Shown: positions 10,390 through 22,486, counted from the first letter of the stretch. The stretch: 64,000 nucleotides of DNA from Brachypterus glaber (GCA_958510825.1 OY294045.1:9041916-9105915), one strand, 5' to 3'. Made by a program: numbers and translations. The notes: generated from the letters alone by a model not told the origin.

Positions 10390-11045
10390 ATAAAACACAC
10401 TTCACTCCTAAAGTAGAGTGTCCCTCTCAAATGCAACCTTAGGCGTACTACTCTAAACACATGGAAGTAACAGAATATCCAATAAAACTTTTTTATTATT
10501 ATTTATAAAACACAAAAATGTCGTCGTGCGTCTTGTTTTGCAAGGTATTTTTCTTCATATCGTGTATTACGTGGTCTGGACACCTTAACACGAATTAAAA
10601 GTTTTTTCGTCTGAAAAAACAACATTATTCCAGAAATCATTTCTTCCCAAATGCTGCAGAGCAAAATCCAATTTGCTCTTTATGATTATTTAAAAGAAGT
10701 GGCTTGCGAGCCGAATAACAATTTTCTAGCTCAGAGTCTTTGATCTGCCGTAGAGCAGTGGGAAGCCGGGAAATTACTTTGTTGCATAGCATGTCTTGCA
10801 TAATCAAGGGTATTTTCTCTTAGATAGCTAACTAGCTGCTCATCATCTTCAGCACCACTACCTTTTTTCTACCTGAGCCCACAGCCCTGGATATAGTACC
10901 TTCAGCCAGCCATTTTGTTCTAATTCTTTTTATTGTTCTTTGACTTACACCAAACTCTAAAGCCAAATCCGAGACATTTCGGTCATTTTCCAGATGAGTT
11001 CCAATTCTTAATTTAATGTTTTCATTTAAATGTAGAGATATTATT
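10390..11045 (-). pseudogene. Tc1/mariner-like transposase, decayed
   Basis: Reading the minus strand with frame changes gives an N-terminal helix-turn-helix (ALEFGVSQRTIKRIRTKW then GSGRKK), a middle stretch DDEQLVSYLRENTLDYARHA, and NNVVFSDEKTF followed by RNTRYEEKYLAKQDARRHF. FSDEKTF carries the second catalytic aspartate of the Tc1-like DDE domain. At least three frameshifts and several stops break it; the first catalytic Asp and the third acidic residue were not found. An inactive cut-and-paste transposase that may once have served TA-flanked MITEs like those nearby. Confidence 0.72.
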
Positions 11046-11536
11046 ATTTAAAATATATCAAAATAAAATAATATTTTGTCAATATGACGGTAGTTTTTTT
11101 TTGACACTATTGAAATGTCAAGGCACCTTACTTACTTAAAATTAATCTACAGAAATAAACTGGACAATTTTTGTTGCGATTTCTGTATCCTATGGTACTT
11201 TTTGCAGTGGTGGAAAAAATATATATTCTGACCTTTTTGACTTTTTACCATTTATTGTAAATATTCTTTATTTTATTTCAATATTATGCTACAGCACACG
11301 CGGTTTGTTGAATAAAAGAAAAATTATACAATGAAAAGACCATAATAATGTGCATTATAATGGTGTTTTGATTGTATAATGTTAGTTTGTTTACAATAGT
11401 CAGCCACTATAAAAATTTATAGTATAAAATTCATTCATATAATTTATATACATTGGATTATAGATTATAATAGATCAGTTAACCGTCAAAAATTGCATTA
11501 AAAATTATAATCGTGTTAGTTTTTTTTATTTCTATT
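11046..11536. other. No recognisable feature
   Basis: AT-rich DNA between the transposase relic and the dispersed repeat at 11537. Nothing beyond short runs was seen. Confidence 0.5.
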
Positions 11537-11830
11537 GAAAATAGTGATTATATACCAAGATAGAGAAGACATTTTTTATAGCCGAGCGTATAAAATCCCG
11601 AGCTACGTAGCAGCGAAGGATTTAAGAGTGCGAGGCTATAATAGTCTTCTCTGCCGTAGTTTATATATTAGTTTTTTCACTACTAGCACTATTTAACTAT
11701 TTGTATTCAAATAATAAAATAAATTATTAACAGAAATTATATTTCTTGAAATTTTCATAAAAATCAAGTAGCCTTGATCAATGACATTTGCTCAAATAAA
11801 TACTTTGAACTGACGTTTAAAAATTTAGTT
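11537..11830 (+). repeat. Dispersed repeat N, copy 1, with CpG-bearing hairpin
   Basis: Matches 42925-43215 in inverted orientation over nearly 290 bp. A hairpin at about 11562-11650 pairs GAGAAGAC..TTTATAGCC with GGCTATAATAGTCTTCTC and holds GCGTATAAAATCCCGAGCTA and other CpGs in its loop. The tail includes TTTTTCACTACTAGCACTA and ACTTTGAACTGACGTTTAAA. Non-coding. Confidence 0.85.
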
Positions 11831-12511
11831 TTTTTTCTCATTTTTTTCATAATATTTAGCTAATTATTGATTGTATTAATTGGTAATAATTATAATTAAT
11901 TATATTTAATAAATAAAAAGTTATATTAAGCTATTTTCTTGGGTTTAGTTAGTAAAAATTGCACAAAGAACTGAAACATCTAAAGTAACAAAAATCAATT
12001 GTTTATAAAATTTACTCCTACTAGGAGAGAAAAAATTATTATTGCTATAGGTGAAGAAAATTGATTTCACAGTCTGAAAACATGATAAATAATGGTATTT
12101 TCTAATTTTCTAGTGAAAAAAGATATTTAAGACGCTTGAGAACACAAAAATAATTAAAATGGCGTTTTACCCCATTTTGATCAAACTACCTCACTTGGGT
12201 CTACCAACTATTTTTTGTATATTGTTCAAAAACAATATGCACAATACCGTTTACAGATAACTAGTTCAAAAATAGAGATATCGTACTTAGACAAAAGGAC
12301 AAACAGACAGAGCGAGTTAAAACACAGAAAAAAGTAATCAATTTTTTTTTAAGTCGGCTCCGATAATTTTCTCAGTAAATAAAGTTTATTATGCTGTTTT
12401 CCATGCTATACTCGTGCTTAATATTAAAAAGTTATTGAGCGAGAAGGGAAGATTATAAGATTATAATAACAGATCCTAATGCTGAAGAGCCGTAATTTGC
12501 CATAAAGAAAT
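11831..12511. other. No recognisable gene
   Basis: AT-rich DNA with poly-T and poly-A tracts up to the TAA microsatellite at 12512. No supported feature. Confidence 0.5.
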
Positions 12512-15031
12512 TAATAATAATAATAATAATAATAATAAAGGTCTTTATTAAAATAAGTACAAAAGTTACAAGATTATTTTAACTATTGGGCGAGGTTTAG
12601 TTCGGCCGATAGATTTCTTGCTGAGCTTCTCAGGCACAACAAAAAGAGCTACCAGCCGCCTATTCTTCCACCTAACCCAGGGAGAGAATAATGACATAGA
12701 AAACAATATTAAATATAAAAAAAAATATATGAACATTTATAAAATATAAATAAATAGAAATAAATACATAAAAAATAAATTGGGTTCAGAATAAGTTTAT
12801 CAAAAAATAAGGATAAAAACGTATATCAGGTAGATAGAGACTGCAATTGTTTTTGAAATGTTAGCTTAAATAATTGTTTTTTAAAAGCAAGTAAAGATTT
12901 AGTATGTTTTAAATTAGCAGATAAGTCATTAAAGAACGTGGCAATGTTGTATGAGAATGACCGTTTATATAGTTCAGAACTGTGTTTAGAGACAGTAAGG
13001 GTGCTCTGAAAACGTATATTTATATTGTGAACATCAGATCTATAACGGATTTTTTGGTAAAGATATGGTGGTGATTGGTTAGATATTATCTTAAAAAACA
13101 GGCACGCAGAATGTAGATACCTACGGTTTTCCATATTTAGCCAATTTGCTTGGACAAATGTGTGACTTATATGATCATATTTTCTAATACCATATATTAA
13201 CCTCAAACAGGAGTTTTGTAGTTTCTGTATACGAACCGTATCCGTTCTGGTGAGACAGGGACCATAAACAACATCGCAGTAATTCATCTGAGACAGGACA
13301 AGAGATTCACACAACATAGTTTTAGTGCTTTTATTCAAATAGTATCTATTTTGGTAAATAATTCTTAAATTTGAGTAAGCTTTTTGTAAACATCTAGAGA
13401 CATGTTGAGTGAATCTAAAGTCCGTATCCACGGTCAATCCAAGGTTCTTAGCATTATCTGTATAGGTTATTACTGAGTTACAGCAAGGTCCATATTTAAA
13501 AATCGTTGTCTATCATTTTTTCGACCAAATAAAACAACGGTCGACTTACTAGCATTTAAATTCAAGCAATGTTTAACAGAGAGTTCATGAATATTTTTTA
13601 GATCAAAATTAAGAGCTCCAACTGCCTGTGGCGCCTCATCAAGTTTAAAGGACAAGGATAACTGGGTATCATCAGCATAAAAGTGGTCCACGCAAGATAA
13701 ACAAACTAAAGCAAAACATACAATATATATAATAAAAAGAATAGGGCCCAAAATGGAACCCTGTGGAACTCCTGTGAGCATACGTAAAAAACCTGATATT
13801 AAATTATCATAAAACACTGCTTGAAATCTATTAGTTAAATAATCAGTTAGCAAGTCAACCGCAGATACAGATAAACCAATAAAATGTAAAATAGACTTTA
13901 ATATCCTTGGATTGATCGTATCAAATGCCTTACTATAGTCCAAAAGTACCATTAAAGTTAACAGACCCTTATCCGTGGCAGATAAAATATCGTCAGTTAT
14001 TTTAAGAAGAGCTGTCGCACAACTATAGCCTGGTCTAAATCCAGATTGGGAAGAGGGAATAATTTCGTTAAAATCTAAATGTTGACGTAGTTGTTTTTCA
14101 ATTATTTTTTCTAGAATTTTGGAAAATGTAGGCAAAATACTAATAGGTCTTATATCGTTTAAGCTAGCAGGTTTGGAGACTTTCGGAAGTGGGATAACTA
14201 ATGCTTTCTTCCATAAACTTGGAAAAACTGATTTTTTTAAGCAAAAGTTCATAATGTGTGTAATATGGGGGAGAATATGTGGTACACAAAGTTGAATGGT
14301 TGATATATTTATACCATCACACCCTGTTGCTTTGCTTTTAATATTAGAAATTATATGCAACACTTCTGTTTCAGTGATTTCCTTAAAGTTTAAAATTGAC
14401 ATATCCTGGTTTTTAATATTATTACTATAATAATTTATAGTCTCTTCATCTGGCACCAATTTAGGTATAGATTGTATAAAATGATTATTAATCATTTCTA
14501 CATTAGAGAGCTCAGATGGTAAAGACTTAGAACATCGTTTACTCGGTAAGAAATCCAACTTTTTAAGTGTTGACCAGATAGTTTTAGAATTAGAATTTGC
14601 ACCATTTAGACTAGAATTATAAAAAATCTTTTTTTCCCTCTTAACTGCCAGCGTTACTATATTACGGAGCTCTTTATAATGTTGCCAGTGAGCGATATTT
14701 TTAGTTTTTTTATAACGACTAAGTGCTTTGTCTCTTGTTGACATCATATCTCGTAAGGTATCTGTTAACTAGGGTGAATATTTTTTTGTTATCCTGTAAG
14801 TTCTAAAAGGAGCATGTTTATCTAATAAAGTGGTTATATTACTATTCACGGGCCGTTTAATGCAAATAGACCAGCAAGCAATATAATTTACATAAAATCG
14901 CGGTTTGAGCAGATGCTGCAAAGGCTTAATTGTCGTTTAGTTACAAATTTCGACAAATTAATTTTTCAGACAAGGGCAAATGGCTGTTTTTTAGGTACTC
15001 GTCACGGTGTTCATGAAGATTTCAGCATATA
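12512..15031 (-). mobile_element. CR1/L2-type non-LTR retrotransposon, 5'-truncated
   Basis: On the minus strand the element ends in a (TTA)n microsatellite tail at 12512-12539, as CR1/L2-group elements do rather than in poly-A. Upstream are a 3' UTR, an RT-bearing frame (12826-14869) and then sequence that loses similarity near 14900. The endonuclease and ORF1 are missing. The 5' side meets a TA-flanked family U element at 15032. Confidence 0.8.
12826..14869 (-). pseudogene. Non-LTR reverse transcriptase, frameshifted
   Basis: The main open piece (13470-14747, 425 aa) has the RT fingers and palm: PLPKVSKPASLNDIRPISIL, SQSGFRPGYS, motif A LDYSKAFDT (about 269-277), GVPQGSILGP (326-335) and the catalytic FYADD (356-360). 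A frameshift at about 13440-13470 separates the C-terminal piece (12826-13437, 203 aa) with SQMNYCDVVYG and IQKLQNSCLR. Upstream of the first Met the frame continues as LLDKHAPFRTYRITKKYSP, then TAG at 14769-14771, probably from a Trp codon. Two lesions and loss of the N-terminal endonuclease make it inactive. Best placed among CR1/L2-like clades. Confidence 0.9.
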
Positions 15032-15728
15032 CAGGTTGATCCATAACCATAACAAAAATATAAAAAAAGTTCCTATAAAGGTTGGTCCGGAAATGAGCCC
15101 TAAGGGATCTAGGGCCCTTTAAAATTGTAATAAAAATAAGGTTTTTAATTAATAACTCGGGTACCGTTTAAGCTAGAGCGGCGAGCTTTTGCATGTATAT
15201 AATAAGGGCAATAAGTTTATGTTAATTTATTTTTTTAATTTATCCAGAGGCGTGCCCAGACGGACAAAATATATGAGGCTTAAAACATTTTTGCCCCAAA
15301 CTTTTCTATGTGTATGTTTTTTGGATTTGTTGTAAAAAATATAGATTTCTAGAGTAAAAATACATATAAAATATCATATAGTGTAACACTGTAGGAGCAA
15401 CCGTTATCAAAAAAAAAATGCAATTAAGAGGAAGTAACATTTTGTGCCACCAAAAACGTTACTTTTTAAAAGGCTATTACTCCTTTAATATTAAATTTAG
15501 GTGTTTTGGTGTATAATACTTTTTTGCTCAGTTTTAAATGAAGAATCACCCTGCAGCATTAAAATTTTATTGGTGCTTTTTTTTGTTCCCCATTCAATAC
15601 GTCATCTTCGAAGGGCCGTAGCTCCCTTAGGGCTCATTTCCGGACCAACCTTTATAGAAACTTTTTTTCATATTTTTGGATGTAGAATCACCTCTTAAAT
15701 TTCGGTACGCGAGTTCTGGAACAGGCTG
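15032..15728 (-). mobile_element. Long-TIR element family U, copy 2
   Basis: Inverted relative to copy 1 and close to it: CAGGTTGATCCATAACC at the left and CGAGTTCTGGAACAGGCTG at the right, flanked by TA. It holds the same GGACAAAATATATGAGGC and CACCAAAAACGTTACTTTTT interior. Two near-identical copies 11 kb apart in opposite orientation could pair. Confidence 0.82.
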
Positions 15729-15903
15729 TAGATAGCACAAGATTACACATTCTACTGTCACGCTGATCCTGGGCAAAAATTAAGTTAAGTAACTTTCCAA
15801 CGCAAACCAAGAATTAATCCTGTTAGTAGGAGGTGTACACATTATAAAACCATTCACAGTAAAATCTGAGGTACTCGGTTTCGCAAAGGTAAAGGACTTT
15901 ATG

Positions 15904-16174
15904 CCTCAGAACGAGGTGTTTATTTATTGGACAATCCTTGTACACCTATCCAACAATCTTCTACAATCCTTCTTTCACAATCATCTGCAATCCTCCAGAA
16001 TCCTTCACAATCATCTACAATCTTCCACAATCATTTGAAATCTTCCCACAATCTTTAACAATCTTCATTAAAATTTTGTACAATCTTTGTGAGAATCTTT
16101 AACAATCTTCCACAATCCTTTGATTCTTACAATCCTTGTACACTTTTATTCAATAAATAAACCCCTCGCCTCAG
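15904..16174. mobile_element. TIR element with internal minisatellite
   Basis: Left CTCAGAACGAGGTGTTTATT and right AATAAACCCCTCGCCTCAG form imperfect inverted ends. The interior (15941-16140) is an array of about a dozen degenerate 11-15-bp units of the type ACAATCTTCC / ACAATCATCT, edged by CAATCCTTGTACAC on both sides. Confidence 0.75.
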
Positions 16175-16235
16175 AAATTACCATAGTTGGCCTATCCAGA
16201 AGCTTGCATAAGAACATAAAACATAAGAATGCGAT

Positions 16236-16285
16236 GCCGTGATTGGCTTACAAGATACATGGCGGCACATCAAGCCAATCACGGC
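16236..16285. repeat. Hairpin with 14-bp perfect arms
   Basis: GCCGTGATTGGCTT (16236-16249) and AAGCCAATCACGGC (16272-16285) around a 22-base loop. It abuts the family X segment. Confidence 0.85.
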
Positions 16286-16344
16286 AAAGCATGGTTATGT
16301 TGTTATACGAGCTTGTGGATATGCCCTTAATAGTTCTCTATTAT

Positions 16345-16560
16345 ACTATTCACAGCGCCTGCGCTAGAATAGTATTATACGGTAGTTTTAAATTTCCCAA
16401 AACTCGCCAGAAAAAATTCTTGAATACATATGTGTTTCATGAAAAAATGAGAAAGTTTAAAAATGTCTTTCTGCCAGTCTGATGTCACGTTTTGTTTTTC
16501 AAAGTAATCCCCCTCAAAACAAAAAAGTTATGGGGGTTAAACTTAAAAAAAAACTACAAT
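16345..16560 (-). repeat. Family X segment
   Basis: Inverted order: TATTCACAGCGCCTGCGCTA, TTAAATTTCCCAAAACTCG, CTGATGTCACGTTTTG, AACAAAAAAGTTATGGGGG. Matches 9225-9440 and 48622-49330. An open frame crossing it is a repeat artefact. Confidence 0.7.
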
Positions 16561-16884
16561 TTTCATTTTTTTTAAATTTTTTCTTTTTTCATACAGAAAA
16601 AGTTTTTCACATAAGAATCCGAAATTTTTATTTTTTTTTTAAATTTGACACACTAACTGAGTTTGTTTGTGCAGGGTCACATAATATTTTATATTGGGAT
16701 ATCCCACTCATTTTTTGCAAAAGAACTAAAAAATAAACTTGTTTCGTACTTTTAATAGCATTTTATTTTATATGTATACACAAAAAAAAGTTACCGAAAT
16801 TCAAAGAAAACAAATCCAGAGCGAAATGGGTTAAAATTAGACCAATCGAAACACGTGACTGAAATACATGAAAAAGAGAAATAG

Positions 16885-17030
16885 TATATTAATTACCAAG
16901 TGAGAGAAGTTTAACATTTTTGACCTGCGTCAAATTGCGGGATGAGCGCGCTAACGCGAAGCCCGCAAGATGCGGTCTAAAATGTTAAATCTTCACTCAC
17001 GTGGAAAATATAGTATTTTTTTACTACCAG
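16885..17030. repeat. Hairpin with CpG-rich loop
   Basis: Arms AGTATATTAATTACCAAGTG..AAGTTTAACATTTTTGACC pair imperfectly with GGTCTAAAATGTTAAATCTTCACTC..TATAGTA-type sequence. The loop holds GATGAGCGCGCTAACGCG and further CpGs, standing out from the AT-rich surroundings. Confidence 0.75.
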
Positions 17031-18339
17031 TACAATTAATTAGCTATTTATTTATTTATTTTACTAAAATTTAATGACAAAGTTACTTTCTTTAGTTAAT
17101 TTTTCTTCCCTCTTCAATACAACTTCGCCTACTGATTTTATGGAAACGGAAAACCCCACAGTACCCCACATCTTTGATACAAATTCGCCTCATACAAAAC
17201 ACTCAGAAACTTTAACACACAATAATTTAACAGTAAAAAAGAGAAATAAATATACCAATAACACGGAAAAAAAAATTATAGCTAGGAGCGCTATAACACA
17301 CATACCAAGCAAATTATAATCGCTTATTATATAAATACAAGGCTTTCTCTTACAATTATGGCAGTCAGTGTAAAAATTTATATGAAATACTTTAATTGTT
17401 TAGTGAATAATAAAATATAACAAATAGTATGGCATTTATAGCTTAAATAGATTTAATTATTGTCCGTGCTAATAATTTTTATAATATAATAAAATTTCTG
17501 TAAATTTATAATAGTGCCTGTAATAAATATAATCGTGTCTGTAATATATATAATCGTTTCCAATTTATTTTTAACATTTTTAGTTATTGTGTTCCTTATA
17601 ATCTATAGCTTAAATCACTATAATTTGCCACTGTTACCAAATATCTTATAATGTATAGAGCAGAGCCCACTAATTTCTTTCCGTGAACATCACCTGCTCG
17701 TATAAATATGTCTTGCTGAAATTGTACAATTAACTATAATTTTTAAAAGTAGTTTACAAAATTACTAATTACTTTTGTTAAATTTTGTTAATAAATATGT
17801 CATTTAAAAAAATTATCAATTTTATTTTAAGGTTATATCAACAAAAAGACCAGATTATTTGTGCTTCGCAAATTTCACAAGGCTTGGAGCAAGGCATATG
17901 CAACCTATAAAACATTGTCGTTTTACGAGTTGAATATCTAATATCTAATATAGGGGGGTTGTACCTCTAGTAATCTATGATCTTTACGGTAATCTATGGG
18001 TTGTATAATCTATGGTTGAATATTATGGATCAATGATTTTCAATTTTCGAAGTGTTTTTTGTAAAACATGTTTTATAGGTACTAATTTAATTAATAATTT
18101 TTAATTTATCATGCAATAAATAAATTTGGTGCCTAAAGACACTTGTAAATAGCACTGTGATTTAAAAATTATGTGAAACGTCAGATGCCAAAACAGCTGA
18201 ATAAAAATTCATTATTAACCATGGTGCAATTTCATTATTTTTAGAACTTCTGACGTCATAGGTAGAGAAATAATATTTCTACCAATGAAAAGAAGTCATA
18301 AAGATGTGCTTTTAGGCTGGTGGTGAAAAAACGTAATAT
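17031..18339. other. No recognisable gene
   Basis: Strongly AT-rich. Repeated short phrases such as GTAATCTATGG occur at 17969-18016, but no conserved coding or structural feature was seen. Confidence 0.5.
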
Positions 18340-18405
18340 ACTATTCACTGTGAAGAGCATACTATGGAATGCAAAGCATTACATATCTTCACGGCTTTTT
18401 TGTTT
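18340..18405 (-). repeat. Family X end
   Basis: TATACTATTCACTGTGAAG, ATTACATATCTTCACGGCTT: the inverse of the ACAAGCCGTGAAGATATGTA end seen at 23580, 48621 and 8171. Confidence 0.7.
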
Positions 18406-18867
18406 TTGTAAAAGTGTGCCTTTTAGAAACAGACGATAAAATTTAAATCACTAATAACTTTCAACAGTTTCAATCTGCGCTTATAATTATTCTTACTGCA
18501 AATACGGATTTTGGCGTTTTGTAAACTACACAAAGCTAATATCCGGAAACACCAAACTTACATTTCTGCTTAAGTTTTAAACGATCTTCAAATTTAATTT
18601 TATCCAGTTGGTAATACCAACTGCAATTTATTAGGTTTGGAAATACGTTCTTTATCGCCGCTAAATCTTAATGAATTAACAAATGAAATATGGTTTTACT
18701 TTATTATATTTTCCACGTAGCACACTGGTAAAAATAGCATATTATGCACCCAGTATGCGAAAAAATCTTTCGTGTTCGAGACTGAAGTTTTTTTTGTTGA
18801 GACTGAGTCAATTATCAGGAATTAAATTAAGCAAATTAACCAATATGCCTGTAAAAATATACAGAAT

Positions 18868-18935
18868 AGTATATTCTATAACTAGTATAGAATAGACAAT
18901 ATTCCGCGAGCGCGGAATGACTATTCCATACGTGT
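18868..18935. repeat. Hairpin with CpG-rich core
   Basis: AATATTCCGCGAGCGCGGAA is a short GC-rich palindrome set between ATAGTATATTCTATA..TATAGAATAG repeats. It resembles the other AT-armed, CpG-cored hairpins. Confidence 0.6.
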
Positions 18936-19612
18936 TGTAGACTATACTTTTTCTTCGACTGCACATATGAAACTCTGTATGGCTTTAAACTGCGGACAAG
19001 GTTAACAACTGTTTTTTTGTGACTCAACATTGTAAATGCAACAAAACACATATTTTTAAATAAAGCAATTAATGTTATTTAATAATTTTATTAAATCAGT
19101 AAAAAAAGATTTTTATTTAATTTTAGCACATATTTACAAATTCTAATGCAAAAATTGAAGGTTATGTCAGATTGTTGTGACAGATATCAGATTTAAACAT
19201 TTAACAATAGATGAAGCAGTTTTAATTTTTTGAACTAAATTGATAAAAAACTGGTCAAATATTAAGAAAAACTAATAAACTATGTAATTTTAACGCAAAA
19301 TTTTAAATTGCATTAAATTATACAATATTTCATGGTAAAAATTATATATTTTTGCTAATTTTGCTACAGTTTTCTTTACTTTTATAAACAAGAGATGGCA
19401 CTACATGTGCTCATTCTAACACTTGATACGGAATATTCATAACGTATCTAGAGCTAGAATGGATTCATTCCGTGTTTAAAAAGTATGTGTATTTGCTTAC
19501 ATTCTAAAGCAGTCGTAGAAAAAAGTAATACTTTCATATGGAAATAATTTCTATCATTTTGCGATGAAAAAAGTATAAAAGTTCGTTTGACATGTTAAAA
19601 AATGATCTTTCT
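18936..19612. other. No recognisable gene
   Basis: AT-rich DNA. A small imperfect palindrome near 19427-19485 (ACGGAATATTCAT / ATGGATTCATTCCGT) is the only structure noted. Confidence 0.5.
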
Positions 19613-20669
19613 AATGGCGATTTCTCCCGTTAGGTTAGACAGGGACAAAAGTTCTACCCAACCCAGACAGCACATGATATCTTAAAGACGTCTTTTTTAG
19701 ATCTTAATTATGTCTGGACGCCTAAAGACATAAAAATTATATCTTATGGACTTCTTTTTAGGGATGTTTAAAAGATATCTGATTATGATGTCTATAAGAT
19801 GTCTTTTAAGTATCGGTACAAGACGTCTTAACTTCGATACTCATCGCTAAAAATAAATTAACCACAATCAACTATTAAAAAAATTAAAATTTTTTTAAAA
19901 ACAAAAAAATAAAAAAAAATTTTTTTCATTTTTTTTTTTAATTTTAACGAAAAAAATTAAAAAAATTAATTTTCAAAAAAAAAAAAAATTTTTAATTTTT
20001 TTAAGATCTTTTTTTGACAAACAAATTACCTCTCATTCTAATTCTTATTACGCTTTTTATATCAATACGACCGTACCTAGCAACGTAAATAGGAGGGGGT
20101 ATTTGTTGTAAAATCGCCTGTGCAAGGCGTCAGTAAGGCGTCTTAAAAAAGATGTCTTAAAGACGTTACCTTTTGTAACATACGACGTCGTTAAGACGTC
20201 TTTAAAATGCATATACGGCGAAAACCGACGTTCTTAAGACGCCTTGAATGACGAGTTACAACATCTTTAAGATCTCTTTAAGTCATCTTTGTGCTGTCTG
20301 GGAAAAAGGATAGAAGACATACATACACTCCGACCTCCACCCAACCAAACAAATTCTGTATTTGTTCTTTGTTGAACAAATACAATATTTACTTGGCCGG
20401 GCGAAAAGTGTAACTATATTATCTTTATTAAAGAAATTACTGGCGCCATCTAAATTTTAGTAGAATTATCTTATTCTACAGATTCACATTAGCTATGTTC
20501 GTTCGTGCCGCTCAGTGCTACACTTTCCGGCCAACCAAATAAATACTGTATTTGTTGTATGAAAAACAAATACAGTATTTATTTGGTTGGCTGGAAAGTG
20601 TAGCACAAATGAGATAAAGATAGGGTAGACGTCTTTTGTTTCATAATTCTAGTTGTAGAGAGCTCCATT
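19613..20669 (+). mobile_element. MITE family T, copy 2, split by an insertion
   Basis: AATGGCGATTTCTCCCG at the left, GAGAGCTCCATT at the right, TA on both sides. Removing 19662-20302 leaves 416 bp collinear with copies 1 (413 bp) and 3 (405 bp). The 88-bp hairpin of GCTACACTTTCCGGCCAACC lies at about 20516-20603. Confidence 0.9.
19662..20302. mobile_element. CCCAGACAGCAC element nested in family T
   Basis: A 641-bp insertion with perfect inverted ends CCCAGACAGCACA / TGTGCTGTCTGGG. Copies 1 and 3 of family T have the uninterrupted site TTCTACCCAAAAAGG; here it is TTCTACCCAA - insert - AAAAAGG, so about two A residues were duplicated. The body is built of AAGACGTCTTT-like motifs on both strands. 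No transposase. Superfamily not assigned. Confidence 0.88.
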
Positions 20670-21291
20670 AAACGCGATTCTTCGAATATCGGGAACAATT
20701 CACTGTTTTTATTTAGGTTGGTTGTCTAGTAATCCAATCCAATCCAATTCCAGTATGGCTTTTCCCTTTGGGTAGTTGGCCAGTTCGATTTAGTATAATT
20801 TTCGGTCTACACAAAACCGTCTCACTCTGTAGTGATGTTTGCCAGACGCCAACTTATAAAAAAATTATCTCTTTGAAATTCATAAAAAAATATCCACATG
20901 TACAACGAAATACATTGAATTTAGATTTAACATCACATATTAATAATCACGACTGACTTAAAACTTTACAATTAAACGAACACTTTCACGACATTACATA
21001 AAAGAAAATTAATCAAGTCCTGTGCATATCAATGATTTCGATGCTGATGCTGGAATAAATTTGCCAAAGCGGTCACGCCCGTCCCTTACAAAGATCACGC
21101 TGCGACTGGGTTGTCAAGTAAATTATTTTCGTAATTATTCCCAGACAAGCTTTATGAAAACAGTAAATGATTCCCACTTTATTCTCAGTCTCTTGTGTAA
21201 GTATAATATAATATAAACATTTATTGGTTTATTTGCAAATTACACCATGTCAGGGGGGTAATGGGGGTAATAAAATAATTGCAAAATATGT
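20670..21291. other. No recognisable gene
   Basis: Short open frames here have no domain signature. A small AATCC tandem (20731-20750) is visible. Confidence 0.5.
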
Positions 21292-21846
21292 AGGATCCGC
21301 TCAAAGAACTTTTTCCTAAAGAAGGAGCATGATGAAATCTACCGTATGCTTTGTTTGAAGCGTGAACCAACTACGGTGAGGGGCTGGTGGGGAGTAACTA
21401 TTGTTTACACTTACGCGTAAAGAGAGAAAAAGAATGTGTAAACTCACAGTCTAATGTCGTAAAATGACTGACAGGGGTACAGTGTTGCCGATTACTTTGG
21501 ATATTTTATTGTAGATTTTAAGAAACATTAGTTCTGTATGAGTTTTATATGAACTAGAAGTTTAATTTTAATAGATTTAAATATACCATATTATTAAACA
21601 TAATTATAGTAAACACAATAAAGTTTTTTACATTTTTAATTTATGCATAATGATTTGAATTCATGATAAGGTGGAAACTACGCAACATCGCTACTAGGTA
21701 TCCTGAAAGTCGACTAGCTACATCTACATTTTACACCACGAAGCTGATCGCGTTTCTGTTAGTAAATAAACAAACAAAAAGATGACACATTCGTAAACAT
21801 TGGTCTGAAATTACTTCTTTAGGTAAAAGTTCTTTGGATCCGCTCC
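21292..21846. mobile_element. TIR element, about 555 bp
   Basis: The left end has GGATCCGCTC then AAAGAACTTTTTCCTAAAG; the right end inverts to AAAGAACTTTTACCTAAAG preceded by GGAGCGGATCC. The 22-bp AAAGAACTTTT core is inverted; the outer BamHI-like motif is rearranged. Non-coding interior. Confidence 0.65.
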
Positions 21847-22111
21847 TGTACCATGTACAAACAAACGAATTTGCATATTTTGTTTGTTTGTAATAATTAT
21901 TTTCAAAATAGATTTAAAATGTTATTTCAATAAAATAAATAAATGACAGTTCAAATTAAGTTATTTTTTATTTTATTTTTAAATGAAGTAGGTGGATGCC
22001 AAATTTCGTTTGCTTAAGCTGAAATTTGGCACAGATTTAAATGTTTGTATTTTGCACGATACGCTATATCAAATATATATGATTAAAAAAATCCAATTTT
22101 TTTAATTATTT

Positions 22112-22150
22112 CAGTTTTATATGAAGTGCGCCCCACTTCATTTAAAACTG
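22112..22150. repeat. Hairpin with 17-bp arms
   Basis: CAGTTTTATATGAAGTG and CACTTCATTTAAAACTG pair with one mismatch around CGCCC. A second small hairpin (CCAAATTTCG / TGAAATTTGG) lies upstream near 22000. Confidence 0.8.
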
Positions 22151-22486
22151 GAACCGCCCGACCCTAATGTAATTTTTTAAAAAATTGTGTTTTTTGATAT
22201 GCCTTATTTCACATAGATCAATCCTGCTTCCACTTTAAAGAGATAACTAGCAGGCAGACACAGAAAGAATTCTTAGAAAATAGAATCAGTCGCAGTGGGC
22301 GGGTTGCAATGAAACCGGTCCGATACCTGCATCTTCAATTTCAAGGCTCGCAACAGCTGATACAATAAAATAAAAAGTTCAGATTTTAACAGAGCTCTGG
22401 TACATTAACCCTAGAAGGGTGACAGCGGTGTCACAGACCGATGACTTCGTAATCCTTGGAATACCGTCGTTCAGAACTCTTAAATT

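Noticed and set aside
3410..15728. Inverted U copies as the ends of one 12-kb transposon
   Set aside because: Each copy has its own two TIRs and TA flanks, so they are independent insertions.
15941..16140. Regular short repeats that could suggest a CRISPR-like array
   Set aside because: Units are 11-15 bp, degenerate and without spacers; this is a eukaryotic minisatellite.
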